A program made the translations under genes and the position numbers. 64,000 nt of DNA, taken from Tetrahymena thermophila SB210 (taxonomy: Eukaryota; Ciliophora; Oligohymenophorea; Hymenostomatida; Tetrahymenidae). Each line of letters starts with the position of its first letter. Position 1 is the stretch's first letter. The DNA lies in the NCBI RefSeq assembly GCF_000189635.1, contig NW_002476260.1, forward strand, positions 28,883-92,882, read 5' to 3'. Positions 1 to 13,700 of this stretch are shown one piece after another. The notes below the pieces were generated by a model. The model saw only the letters and a list, made by a program, of their open reading frames with translations. It was not told where the DNA came from and made no database searches.

Positions 1-2
1 CT

Positions 3-2444
3 ATAAGAAGATAAGAAAATTTCTAATTTTAAATGAAGCAAATTGAATTAGACAGAAAGGTTCAACAATAATATTACATGCCCGATTAACTTGAGTATAT
101 TTCGCTAACTCTTTTAAATAACTTAACTAAAAATAAAAATTTTTCTCTTTTGAATTATGGTGAAGGCTATGATTATTTTCATTCATTTTTCTCTAAAAAT
201 TAATATCATGCTGATTCGTTGCTAAGTAGCTTTGTTGAGAGCACAGTCGATTTATCTTTGAATGAAATTTCAGTTCACTATTTAGGCCATTCTCAAGTTT
301 AAATGGATAAACCGTATTTAGAGTTAGAAAAGCAACTTCTTGATTCCTCTTAAATATATTTCCGCCATTAATAGAGCATGTTCTTGTCCAATCCCAGTAA
401 TTATTTGCTCTTTTTAAAAGGAGATTTGAAATACGTTTCAAAAATCTTTAAGGAGAGAAGTTAAACTCTTCTTAGGAAGAAAATGCTTGAACACTGGAAA
501 GAAATGTTTAAAGATATAATAGCATAAAAATTACCCAAATAATTTGAATTATTCAATGAAAAAGATGAAAAAACAAAAAATTTAATCCAGCAACATGTAA
601 AGTAGCAAATACAAAGTTTAAAAATCTAATAATAGAACCAAATTTAAAGCGATAACAATTTAGCACAACCTCTACTGGCTCAACAAAATACACAATCTTA
701 AGATGGCGAAGATCAGAGTTAGCAGCTTTAAGCAAGCAATTTATCGAATTAACAAAATGAAGAGCAGCCAAATAGATAGTCTATCTTTTCAAATGACACT
801 CTGCCTTCTCTAATATACTAAATTTTAGAAGAATAAGAACTTAAATAAAAATAACAAGAATAAATTTAAATTGAATTGAATTCCAAAACTAATTCTGTTG
901 ATACTCATTAGATATTGCTACAAAAAAGTAATAACAACAGCAATAGTACTAATAACAACATTTTTAATTGCTCAAATGATTTATTTTCTATTGAAAAGAA
1001 AGGAGATTTCTTCGATTAATAAGCTTAAAGCAATAATTAAAGTAACTTCTTTGAGTGCAACAATAACGAAGATGATTTACCAGAGATTCCAGGTATTAAC
1101 AATAACCCAGTAATAGAAAAGAAAGATATAAGTACTAGAAGTAACCTGACATAATAAAATTTAGGTTTTTCAAGTGAAGAGTTAGAAAAAATACAAGAAA
1201 AAGCTCATATTCTCTCACACATGTTTAGGATGGGTGATGACTAAACTAAGTTGGATATTTAAAATTACATAGAAACATGTAAATCTTTAAATGAGATGAA
1301 CACAAGTAAATCAGATTAGGATTTGGAAATCGAAGAGCTTAATAACATGCGCCGCTTACCTATTGTTTTAAATAATGAGGAATAAACTTTTTTCTTTTTA
1401 ACTAGATCTTTGACAGAAGAAGTTCTTTAAGAGACCATTTTAAAGTAAAAAGAATTCCTCAGACAGCAAAGAGAATCAAATAACGATGGAGATTCTGAAG
1501 AAGATGAAGAAGAAAATGAACATCACGAAAATCAGCATTATAGTGGAGATGAAGAAGAAGGTGATGAGCATGAGTAAAGCAACGGTGAGCCTTAATTGAA
1601 ATTCGATGATGATGAAGATGATGATTCAAACAACTCATTAGATGAAATACCTAATTCATTAAGCTTAAAAGGAAATAAAACCTAAAATAAACCCAAAAAG
1701 AATAAAGCGAAATAGAAAGTGGAATAAGACATTCCTGTTTATAATTCAGGCGATGAGTCAGATTCGCACGTTGATGATACAACAACTGCAGGAAATATAA
1801 ACTTTTTTAATGTAAAAAAATAAGAAAGTAATGCATCTGACTTTTCTCTGGGCTTAGACAAAGAAACTTCTAGGATATCAAATCATTTCTTATTTAACGA
1901 AAACCTGACTTCGAACTAAAAGTAAGAACAAGAAGATAAAATATAATTTAACTTTGATATAAATAGCACAAAACAGGAAGAAGCACAATAATAATAGCAA
2001 CCAATGAATTTTGACTTTTTCAAATTGGAAAAGCAAAGTAGTGCTCCTGGAAATCAAATCAATATGTTTACATTTAAGCTTCAAAGCAATGATTAAATCA
2101 ACATTAAAGCTAATAAAAAATCTCTAGATGACGATTAAGAGCATAACTTTTTTGCTAATTGCACTCCATCAATGTCGTAGAACAATTAAAATAACAGCAA
2201 AAATTCTAACACCCAAATAAAAGTAGATTTATTCTCAAATATTTCGAATAATAATAACAACAATGATAACTAGTTTACAATAAATTTTAATAACAATATT
2301 ACTCATAAAAACAACACAACTTCTCCCTCAATAAATAGTTAAAATATGTTTTTCAATTTGCTTAACAATATAAATAAAGATAATAATTCAGAAGAAACCA
2401 GTAGCAATAATAATAATGAAGAAGAAGTTAAAGATTAATCTTGA
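3..2444 (+). CDS. Gln/Asn-rich acidic protein of unknown function, 5' end possibly outside the window
   Basis: A single frame stays open from base 3 to a TGA at 2442-2444 once TAA and TAG are read as Gln. The first in-window ATG is at 33. No in-frame TGA precedes it, so the true start may lie upstream. The first ~190 residues look folded, with mixed hydrophobic and charged residues and a stretch 'SNPSNYLLFLKGDLKYVSKI'. The rest is low complexity: Gln/Asn-rich linkers, an acidic Glu/Asp block around 1490-1630, and a long Asn-rich tail. I see no membrane segment or catalytic motif and recognise no family. Many codons are TAA/TAG, which rules out the standard code. The gene is followed by 1.6 kb without an obvious gene. 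Confidence 0.75.
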
Positions 2445-4090
2445 AACTTTCAATCATTTCAATATATTTAATTAAAAATAAGCATGGTTATTGGTTGGTT
2501 CAACAAAAGAAAAGAAATAAAAATAAATAAATAAACAAAATAAATATTACTTTTTTATTCATTTACTTGTTTGTTAATATAATTGTCAATTAAGCATAAT
2601 CTTTTAACTTTAGCAAAAATCAAATAAATTCTTGAAATAAGCAAAAAAAAAAATTAGTAGAGTGCTTATCAATAAAAGAAAATTATCATATAAAAAATTT
2701 TGTCTTTTTTTATTAATTTTATTTGTTTGTTAATATCTACTTAAAATATTCAAATATCTTTAGCAGACAGACAAGAAAGAATTCTGTCTGTCAGTTTATT
2801 ACTAAATTTTAAATTAAAATTAAAAATAGGAAATATTCTGCTATCTTTTTCACAAATTTATTTAATATTCTTTTATAAATATAATTTATCAACTATCTAT
2901 GTGATCCACTACTTATGAATTATTTTATTATTGATATATTATTTAGAATATCTTTGATTGAATCCAAAATTTATCTTCTATTTATCTATCTATTAAAATA
3001 TCAAAAGAAAATAAATTAAGTAGAAATTTCACACATTTACTGATTTAAATTGTTATCAATTCAATATTGTGAAAAATATCTAAGACTTCATCTTATCAGC
3101 TAAAATCTAAAAAATGACCAACACTAAAATTAAATAAACAATAAAATAGAAACAAACTCATTAAAAAAATAACTATTTCTAGTTTAAACTAGGTCGTATG
3201 GTTTAAATATTTTAATTCAAGCATTTATCGATTCAAATAATATGGATTTTGTTCGCTAATTTTGTTATTTATTTTGCATCACCAAAGTTATCTAGAAAAT
3301 TATATTTTAAATTCAAAAATATTTTTATAATTTCTTTATCAAAATATTTGAAACAATTTTTAGTTATGTTTTTTATGATTATTTTTTAAATATTTGTTTT
3401 AGTTTATCATTTTAAAATAATTTATATTTTTTATCATTTCTACTTTATAAACGCTTTTTGCGCTCTTCTTATTTAACTTCCAAAGAATTTGTTAGTTTAA
3501 TAATTACTTTAAAAGTAAAAAGATTCAGGGTCAATTTTAAATTGTTCATTTTCTCTTAATTAAGATAAATGCTTGACAGAAACTGTACTCATTTATTTAA
3601 AATTGTGAACGACCTAGTCTAAAAAATTGTCTAGTTATAAGTAAGTAAGTACTAACTAATTCTTGATTTTATTTCATTTTTGTCTATAAGCTAAATCGAT
3701 TTAAAAAATAAAATATTGATATAATATCTTTCGATTTTGCCAAATATAGTGAAGCAGTCTGTCTGTCTCTCTCTCTTTGAGGTAGCTTGAGATAAGCAAG
3801 TAATTGATTAAAAGGCATTTAAAAAATTGAAGTGAAATGAATGAATAAATAAATAAATATGCGTATGCATCTTAATTGCTTTGATGAGGGTGCGCATATT
3901 TGATTATATTCTGTTTTTGAAAAAAATTCAAAGGAGGAAAATAAATTAAAAGCTATATTTCAGTTTAAAACTCAATAAATTCTTTTTTTTATAAAAATTT
4001 AATATAAAATTTTTTTGATAACAAAAAAAAAATAATAAAAAGAAAAAAAATTTACTATTCTAATAAATTCAAAGAAATTTTAAAGAAGAG
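2445..4090. other. Intergenic region, no gene seen
   Basis: AT-rich spacer between two + strand genes. No long TGA-free frame with coding character was seen. It holds a short hairpin at 2766-2792 (GACAGACA / TGTCTGTC), a 10-bp inverted repeat with arms near 3189 and 3608, and a 9-bp-stem hairpin at 3855-3901. It presumably contains the 3' end of the upstream gene and the promoter of the downstream gene, but no recognisable element marks either. Confidence 0.5.
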
Positions 4091-5945
4091 ATGCACTCAA
4101 GTGATAAAGCAATATTATAGCATTAAAACGATAATGTAGCTATCGATAGTCACAGCCATCAGTCTACTAGCAACTAGCAACACAATTTAGCTTCTTTGGA
4201 ATCTGAATCCAAAAAAAGAAAAAAATAGAAGGATAAAGAATTCGAAAAGAAGCAAAAACAAGCCAACCAACTTTCTCATTAGCAAGGTTAGTATTTATAT
4301 TAACTACTATATATTTTTTCTTAATTTGTATGTTGTCAACTTCGTTCTTTTAATAGATGACGAATTCGATAGCGAAGATAACAATCAAAATGAGGAATCC
4401 ACAGAAGACCAAAACAACACCGTTTTTGAGCCAAAAAAGTAGAAAAAGATTAAATTGAATGATAATGAAAAGACTTCAATTTCTTACACTTCCAAAGAAA
4501 AGGAAGAAAATAAATCAAATGTTCATGATGACGAAGAAGCACAAAATGGCATAGAAGAAGAGCACCAATCAGGCTTGCAAGATAAAATTCATAAGAACAA
4601 TGAAGAAGAGAATGAAGAGAGCGAAGATGAAAGCGATAATTTTGATGATCTTCCAGTCAATGGTCAAAGCACTTTATCTTTAAAAAAAGTATACACTAAG
4701 CAAGTTAAGCACTTGGTTTAAGAAGAATAATAAGCTTAAAATCATTTAAAATAAGCCTTGAACAAAGATAAAAATACCATTGACGAGGAAAAACAAGATT
4801 AAGAGCAATAAGAATAAAATGAGAGCAGTGATGAAAACGAACAAGATGCCATACAATAAGAAAACGAGGAGGGAAGTGAATTCGCTGATAAAGACAGCCA
4901 TAATGAAGAAGAAGATGATGAAGATAATGATGAGGAAAATAACGAGGAAGAGGAAGAAGAATCATAAGAAGACGAAGATGATGAAGACAATGAGCAAGAA
5001 GAGTTGGAAGAAGAAAAGCCCACTAAAATTAAAATATGCATGGGTTTCAGAAATGCGATGGGTAAATAAAGAAATGGAGATTATAGCGATGATGATGAAG
5101 ATAAGGAAGATGATGACGAAGAAGAGGATGAAGACGAAGATGAGGAGGACAATAAGAATTCTGAAGAAAATGAAGAAGAGAGAGAAAATGAAGAGGAAGA
5201 AGACGAGGAAGAAGAAGATGATGAAGATTATGTAGTAATGGAAGATGATCTTTTGTAAGAAAAATAAGATAGAATCTTAAACCAAATGTGGTCAGATGAA
5301 ACCCTAAAGAAACTTGAAATTGATGATTTAGATGAGCCTATTGATGAAGAATAAGACATCGAAGGCTTTGACATTGAAGAGATAATGAAAGATGAAAAAA
5401 GAAAATAATATATTGAAAGTTTAATGGAATGTTTACCTCCATATATGTATTGCAGCACTTAAGAAGAAAAGGACGAATTCTTCTAAAAACTCAATAAAGA
5501 ATTCAAAAAAAACCTCTAGTTAGATGGCAATCCCCTTAAGCATTCTCACAAAAAGAAAGTCAAATTCAATTTCTAAAAGGCTTAAGTAGTCGGTAATGAC
5601 TTTATTTCGATTTCAAAAAATATTTCAGCTATCAAATCAGAAATTTAAACAAAAACAGCATAATTTCCGTCTGTCTTTTAAATACAAAATTACCATCTAA
5701 TAAAAAATAAATCATAAATAATATAGTCTGGTTTTAAATTCACCAAATTATTATTTTTACCAAATTAATTAATTAATTTTTCTCTTTTGTTTTCCTTTTT
5801 TTATCAATATCCTAATAGATGGATTAGATAATTAGATTAAAAGTCTTAGCTAACTAGTATTACTATTAATACTAAACCATTCTTCAAATTTAATCCCCTT
5901 TTTATTTTTTTCAATCATATTCAATTTATTAATAAAATATATTGA
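4091..5945 (+). CDS. Highly acidic Glu/Asp-rich protein of unknown function (2 exons)
   Basis: Exon 1 is 4091-4286 (ATG, 'MHSSDKAI'). A GTTAGT...AATAG intron of 70 nt (4287-4356) follows, and exon 2 continues in frame from 4357. The middle of the protein is dominated by Glu/Asp runs, separated by short basic or Gln-rich patches and a small neutral block ('KICMGFRNAMGK'). The section after about 5270 ('MWSDETLKKLEIDDL', 'LPPYMYC') looks like a small folded C-terminal region. The composition resembles acidic nucleolar or chromatin proteins, but that is inference only. Coding character fades after about 5700, and the first in-frame TGA is at 5943-5945. The 3' end is therefore uncertain, and a terminal intron starting near 5671 is possible. 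Full length would be about 594 residues. Confidence 0.7.
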
Positions 5946-7721
5946 TTTTTTCAAGCCAATCAAACGATTAAATTTTTTAAAGCTTTAATTGTTTTTAAAA
6001 TCAAGCTGTTGCTAATTAATTACCAAAAGCAATCAAGTTACTTTTTTATTTTAAAATGCAACTAATTTTAACTAAAAACAATTAATTATTCAATTTAACA
6101 AAGAAAATCTAAAAAGTATTTCATATCAAAAATAAAAAACAGCAAAGTTTTACTTTCTTCATAATTTTTTTTGTTTTAAAATGGTTTTTAAAATTTATTT
6201 TTATTATTTTGATTTAAATTTTAAACTAATTTAAAAAATTATTTTCTTAATATTTAAAAATCTCAAAAAAATTAAAATTTATTATTAATTTTTAAAATAT
6301 AGAGTTCGATTTTACAAAGAAAGTAAAGAATATAAGTAAACTGCCTATTAGAGAAGGAATAACAGAAATAAAAACCAACTGAATAATAAAGAAATCATTA
6401 TCGAAATGATAGATCATATTTATGATTGAATGAATGAATAAATATATATATATAAACCTTAGTTAATACCATCATATCCAAATTTAAAAGCTATAAAATA
6501 TAATAATAAGAGAAGAAAGACAAACAATGAGTAACCAAAATAGATATTACAATACATACATACATACTTTCTAATTATTAAAAAAACTTTATAATAATAT
6601 GCAATTATAAACTTTCACTATAAATAAAAAACCAACGATTGTAAATATTCCACTTAAATGCCAAAATTAAAACATTATTTAATAATGGGATTAAAATGAA
6701 TGAACGAACGAATGAACGAAAGAATTAATCTAATAAAAATTGATTACATTTTAATTTATATTTTCAATTTTGTCTAATATATACAAAAATTAGTATTTTT
6801 ATTACTTATCATGTCATGTTTTGCTATATAAAAAATATGATCCACTTAATTAAATTGTTCAATTGTTTTTTAATTTCTTTTTTTCCTTCTTTAGATAATA
6901 ATTGTAAGTTTTATTAAATAAAATTTAAAAAATAATAAATAGAAATTTGAATTAAAAACAAACAATAATTTAAAATATTTTTAAGTGTATTAATATCTCA
7001 AGATTTATTTATTTTTAAAAAATAAATTATATATCTTAATTTGAGGTTTTACTTAATAATTTTTGATTTAACCCAAATAATAGAGATAAATTAATAATAT
7101 ATTTTTTCAGGTTCTAGGTAATGTTTCGCTATTAATTTTACTTATTGATTAGTAGATAGTTTAATCTGAGTAGTAAATTTATTTTTATTCTATAACTAAT
7201 TTTATTTAAAGTATAAAAATCTTTTTATTTTGAATTATAATACTCTCCTTTTTTTACTTCTCCTCTAAAAAATTAATATTAATCTCCAAATATTTCGCTT
7301 TCACGTGTTTTATTAATTTAATTATTTATAATTTTTGATTTAATTATACCAATATTTACGAAATCAATACCTTAATAATAAAATAAGAATCTAATTTTAA
7401 ATATTTTATATTTCCAGAAATTATAGTAAAATTTACTGATTCACTCCAAAAAATTAATACTTTTTAATTAATTGATATTTTAAATAATAAACCAAAATAT
7501 TTTATTATTATTTAGCACGATTAAAATATTTTACAGAGATAAGTTTTTCGATTTTCTGAACAATTTCTTGATTTCATTAATTTTATAATTTAAGAAAATT
7601 AATGCTATATGAGCATAAAAAATAAGCAATTTTATAGAGACCTTATAAAGAAATAAATTTTTAATAAAATTATTTGAAAAATTAACTAAAAAGTAGAACT
7701 AAGATAAATTCATTAAGGAAT
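5946..7721. other. Intergenic region, no gene seen
   Basis: About 1.8 kb of very AT-rich DNA with short tandem repeats, including TA repeats near 6445 and a GAAC/GAAT repeat at 6697-6720. No supported exon or RNA gene was found. Confidence 0.5.
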
Positions 7722-10700
7722 ATGAATTCAAAATTAATGAGATTGAGCTTCTTTTTGATTGTTATTGAGGTAATATAATTTGTAAAGCCAAAATAGTGTA
7801 ATATAGGATGTTAAACTTGCTAAGATAACTCGATAGACGAATGCATTCAATGCTATAGCGGCTACTAGCTAGATGATTAAAGATAATCGTGTAAATATTA
7901 ATAATGTTCTGTAAATCAGTTTTTCTAAATAGATAATGTTTCAGTGAGCGATCAAATAGGAAAATGCGTTTCTATATGTAATCCTTTACACTAAGAAAAT
8001 ATTATTACTAATTTGTGCGACTAACTTCAGCAATGTCCCTCTGTATTTTAAACAAACCAAAATCTGGCTAATTTAGTAAAACTAAATGATTTTTTTGTTT
8101 TCTAAAATAAATAATATGTCGCTTTGCTTGAAGACCGCTTATCAATTTATAATAAAAACGACTTGTATTTAGTTAAAAGCTATCTTTATGAAGCTGGTGA
8201 TATAAATGTACTCAATTTGAATGGATAAGTATTTGTAGTAACTAATACATCTGCTATTTACTATTGGGATTTTCTTCAAGGATCAAGATTATTATTATCT
8301 CAATACTAAAATGAATAGGAGAGTTTTTCGTTAGCAGTTATCTCTATGCTTAATTAATTCGTGTATATTTAAATTAACGAAAATACGCAGACCAAATTTT
8401 AGGTTATTTATGATTAACCCAATTATTAAGTTCTAAATGCTGACCCAATAATAATTTAAAACATTGGAAAGTAAATTAAATTAAACAATAATTTAATTGC
8501 AATTTAGTCACCAAGCTAATTAATAATATACAAAATAATCATTACAAATAGCAATTCATTTAATTAAAGCTTAATAATCTTGTTCTAATCAAATAATTAA
8601 CAATATCCAAGCAACCTGATAAATTTTTTAACAACAGGTTAATAAGGAGTTATTCTTTGCGTTTTTGAAAATTCTATTGAATAGATAGACACGAACAATC
8701 AGATTTAAACTTCTCTTTTATAAATACCACAAATAGAAAAAGTAAGATAAATTTCAATAGGAAGCCAGTAAAATTCATCTCATTTAATTATATTGGCTTA
8801 ATAGTCCTTATTATTTGATTTTAATTACGATTAAAAATAAATGAATAAAATAACAATAAAAAATGATAATCTAAATGATTTCGAGTTAGGAAATTTTTAT
8901 GGAATTGATAATTAATTGGTGGTTCTTTAAAATAACAATTTAATAAATTTTTTTATCTATGAAGATGAAAGCAATCAATTTATTAATTGTAATTAAGCCT
9001 TTTAATTAGATTTTACTTAATAAAATTTAAAAATAATACCCAATCAATATATTTCGAATGAAATTTAAAATTTACCAAATTATCAAGAAGTTGTTATTTA
9101 TTCATCTACCTTAATTAAAATAATAAGAAAAAGTGATTTAAAAAGTGTAGATTTAGAAAGTAAAATCATTGAAAACTTTAATCTACCCTTTCCTACTGCT
9201 TAATCACAAGTGAATTCTCTTCTAAATATATATAATCCTTCAATGCTTTTAACTTGCCATGATAATGGAGACATTTTCTTTTATGATACTTCTAGAGGAA
9301 CTAATATAAGACTCATAGTCAAAAAGAACTTTAATTTAAATACATGCATTTAAATTGAAATACTTGCTAATAATAAAGTAATTGCATTATCTCAATCTAG
9401 AATTTTACTAATAAATATTTACTAACAAGAAATTGAAAGTGAATTAAATGATATAAAAAATTTAATCCAATTAACTTCCAACTATGATAAATTTGTTATT
9501 AATAGTCAAAGTTGTGTTTAAATTTTTTCATAAGAATTTATCAGCTTATTTGAAGAGTGTAATAGTGACTTTTCTAATAATAATTTAAATATTGCCCTAA
9601 ATAATGACCTAAAAGTGATAACTTAAAAAGTTTAATCAATCTCACTTTATCAAATAGATTTGATTAATAAAATAGTTTATTTAATAAAAACTTTGCAAAT
9701 TTAGAATAATATTATATTTTTTGATGTAGTTAAAATTTATAATTCAGATGAAGATAAGTTGATAAATAGCTATACTCTAGATGAACTTATTTATTTTGAC
9801 AGTTAATAATCATTTAACGTTTATAATATTTCACTTTAATTAGTCTATTAAGTGATAATTATTGATATTAAATAAATTATACAAGCTAAAAGGACAATTA
9901 ATGGCAATTAAGCATATTTTATATTAGGTTAATAAGCTTAAGATGACAGCAAATCAGCATTAATAGGTTTAATAAAAAGTTCTCCAAATTATTAAATAAT
10001 GCTAAAACTTAGCTACTCACCTTTGTTAGATGACTCTTTCATGTATAATAACCAATGTGGAAACACATTTTACTATACAAAAGTGATTGTCCCATTCAAC
10101 TTCTTTACTGTATTTTAAGAAATAGAAATTGATTTTTAAAGAGATATAACTTATTTTAGCGGACTTGATATAATACATTTTGATACATTAACTAATTATG
10201 CAAGGAAAATGATAGGTCCTCCATTAAATTATATAAATTATGTTGGCACTTCTTCAGGATTAGTACAAAGTGCAAAATAATAGTAATTTAGATATTAGCA
10301 ATTAAATAATAAAGAAATACTATCATAAACTAATACAGATGATTAAATAATAGAAATCATACAAAGTGCTTAATTAGGGATGTATTTTGTCAGAACTAAG
10401 TATAAAATAACAGTTTTTAGTATTTTTACAAATAATTTAGTAGAAGTTTTGAGTACAAAAAGTAAAAATGATGATCCCTTTACTTAACTTAGACTAATAA
10501 ATGATATTTAAGGTGTAATTTGTTGGAATTAGAAATAAATCCTTGTTGCCAAATATGGAGAGAATAGTTAAAAATTTTACTATCAAGGAATGAATCTGAT
10601 TAATGGTTTGATATTTGACTCTCAATAGTTATTATTCTATGCCTATGGTTCTGATTTTGTAGTTTTGAATACATTTCTTAGTGTAACTTAAATTGTAGAG

Positions 10701-13700
10701 TAAAGTGAGTAAATATCTAATTATAAAGTATGTGAAAATACAAAATTATTGATAATATGCAGCATTTCTTTAAATTAGCTTGTTGTCCTTCAAAAAAATC
10801 CTGTTTAAGTGAAATAATTTATTTAGCTATAAGGGTTTACAAATGAGTTTAAAATATCAGTCGATGAGGATTATTAAAATATATTCTTGTACAATGATAC
10901 TATTTAAATTTTTAATTTTTTAGGAATTTTTAAAAAAAAGATAGAATACTCAAGAGGTTCTTAATTTTCGTTTTAAATAGTGTCATCATAATACTTTGCC
11001 TTTTAAAATCAATTATGTAAATTTTTTATTTAATCAAAAATTAATTAATTAATTATATATTCATTTTTAATGAGTTTTTTTTAAAAAGATATTTTTTTCC
11101 GTTATAGATACAGCTTGAATTTAAAATAAAATTATATTAGTGCTCCATCGGGATTTAATATAGTAAAATACATATATGTAGAGTTTTTGTAATTAGTTAT
11201 ACTATACGCTAATGTGAGTACATTCAGCTAAATTTACATTTATGATTTTGTAACTTGTGAAAATACCTAAAAGATTTCTTAAGCGTTTACCTAAAATAAA
11301 ATTGGAGATGTTGTAGCTATGGAGTTAGATATTATCTCAGTTTGTGTATTATTTTTAGACACATATGGAAATTTACAAGTGAATATATTATACAATGATT
11401 TTTCTATATAAAATAATTTTAAAATTACAGAAATATAAGATAGAAATGAGTAATTAGTTGGATTTTCTTATGATAGCATTACTTCTAATATTTTTGTATA
11501 TAGCACCACTTCTATATATCAAATAAATTATAGTATAGCAGGATATAAGTATGAAGCTTAATTATATGATTCACATAAACTATTTGCTCCTATTCCAATA
11601 GATAATTAAAATATAGATTTCCTAATTTTTAATAATGATAATACAATCTTCAGATACTCTTAATAGTATATTAAATATGAACTTACTATAGAGAATTCAA
11701 AAATAGTAGATTTGCTATATGATTCAAATTCAGATACTTTAATATTTGGGTTAGCTGACTCTATTTTATTTTATATAAACTATTAATTTTCCAAAAATTC
11801 AAACTTACCAACTTAAATTGTTAAAGGAGAAAATGTTAAATTTTTGAAATTTTTATCAAAGAATTTATACCTTACTTCAGATAAAAGAGTTTTACTTTAC
11901 AATATTAAATCTGGTTAACTTCTTTTTAATTTTACTTTAGACTAATAGAATGTAGCAACAAAGTATTTAGTAAATGATTCATGTAATTTGTTACTAATAG
12001 GATTTAGTGATGGTTAATTACTACAGTTTGATTTGATTAATTAAAGCTATCATTAATACAGGGAATAATCTAATGATATATTAAATAGCTCTGTAATTGA
12101 AATAGTTTTAACCTAAGATTACAGTTAAGCTATATTTGTTACAAATGGAGGAATATTAACTAGAATAGATCTAATTAAATAAGTGATATTAGAGAAATTA
12201 AATCTAATCAGTATTGTAAACGAAGATCCAAGAATCACTTTAATAGAATTTTTACATGATGAAGCTTTTAAAAGATATTTATTCATATTTAGTGGATAAA
12301 AAAGGGTGTATGTCTATAACTATTCCACCAACTAACTTGAAAAATATTTAACCCTTGCTAATGATCAAGGAAATATTTTAAAAATAAATGAATTATATAT
12401 CTTTATCAAAAGTTCTTTCTAGATTACTTTGTATAATTTAGATAAAACTCTTCAACTTTCTTAAGTGATTTAGAAAAATTTTTAAGACGATTAAATAGTG
12501 GATTATGTAGTTATACAAAATAGTATTATAATAATATTTTTTATTTAAAAATACGAAGTGTTCCTTCTTTAAAGAAATTAAAATTCTTTAATATCTCATC
12601 AGATCTAAGAATATCCAAGACTCTTAGATTACATTTATAATGAAGTTTAGGGCTAGCTGAAAGTATATGTCTTGCATACACAAGGTGTATTAGAGAACAA
12701 CTATAATCTAAATATCTAAAATAGTACAGCATATACAGAATGTTCTATTCAAATATAAGGAAGTGATGTTTCTAAAATACAGTAATAAATAAATTCCATA
12801 ACTCCAAAATAAATTGAGACTTACTCAGAATTAGGATTAACAACATAAAATGATGATTAATGGAAAAATATTGTATTCTTATCATTATCTAATGACTAAT
12901 TTAAAGCGATTAATCAATTTATCTCTGATCAAAGCTCTTAAAATACTAAATTTATATTTACTTCGCCAAATAATTTAGATAATAGCTTTGATTTTTAGAA
13001 TTTACAATATGCTTCAATACAAATATTTTATTTTGCAAACTATAGTTTATAATTTAACAATGATACATCACAAGAGTTTTTGAATATTAAATTGAACGAA
13101 AAAATATAAACTATTAAATGGCAAAATATAAGCATTTCGAATTAATGCCTGAGAAATTAACAAATAATTATCTAGGATGTTTAAACTGTGGTATTTTAAA
13201 ATTTAACAATTAATGAGCTTTCAGTATGCAATTAAACAAATTAATAAAAAGTTGATAGCTTATTCAAATTTACTAATGTTTCATCTATTTAATTTTATGA
13301 TATAGAAATATCTAATAATAAATTCCTTGAATAGTGTGATTTTACTTTATTTAAATTTAATGATGTTTAGAATATAAATATAAATATGTTAAAAGTCACA
13401 AAAAGTAAATATATTAAAAATATGTTTTCATTTTAATAGGTGTCTAATATAACTATTTAAAATGCATATGTGGCATCTAACGATAATAGATAAATAGAAA
13501 ATTCATAAGTCTATCTTATTATATATAAGCAAGAATATTATACTTTTACTTTTAATGGGTGCTAATCTATTGTTATTACTGATTCAATATTCGAAAATAA
13601 CAATTAAGTTTCTCTTTTTTATTCTACAAATGAATATAATGAAACAAACTATTTAATAACCTGGCTAGATGATCAAATCACATTAATTAATGTTTAATTT

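Noticed and set aside
4705..5235. Lys/Met-rich and Ser-rich open frames over the acidic-protein gene
   Set aside because: Off-frame readings of GAA/GAT runs; the Glu/Asp frame is continuous and uses ciliate Gln codons.
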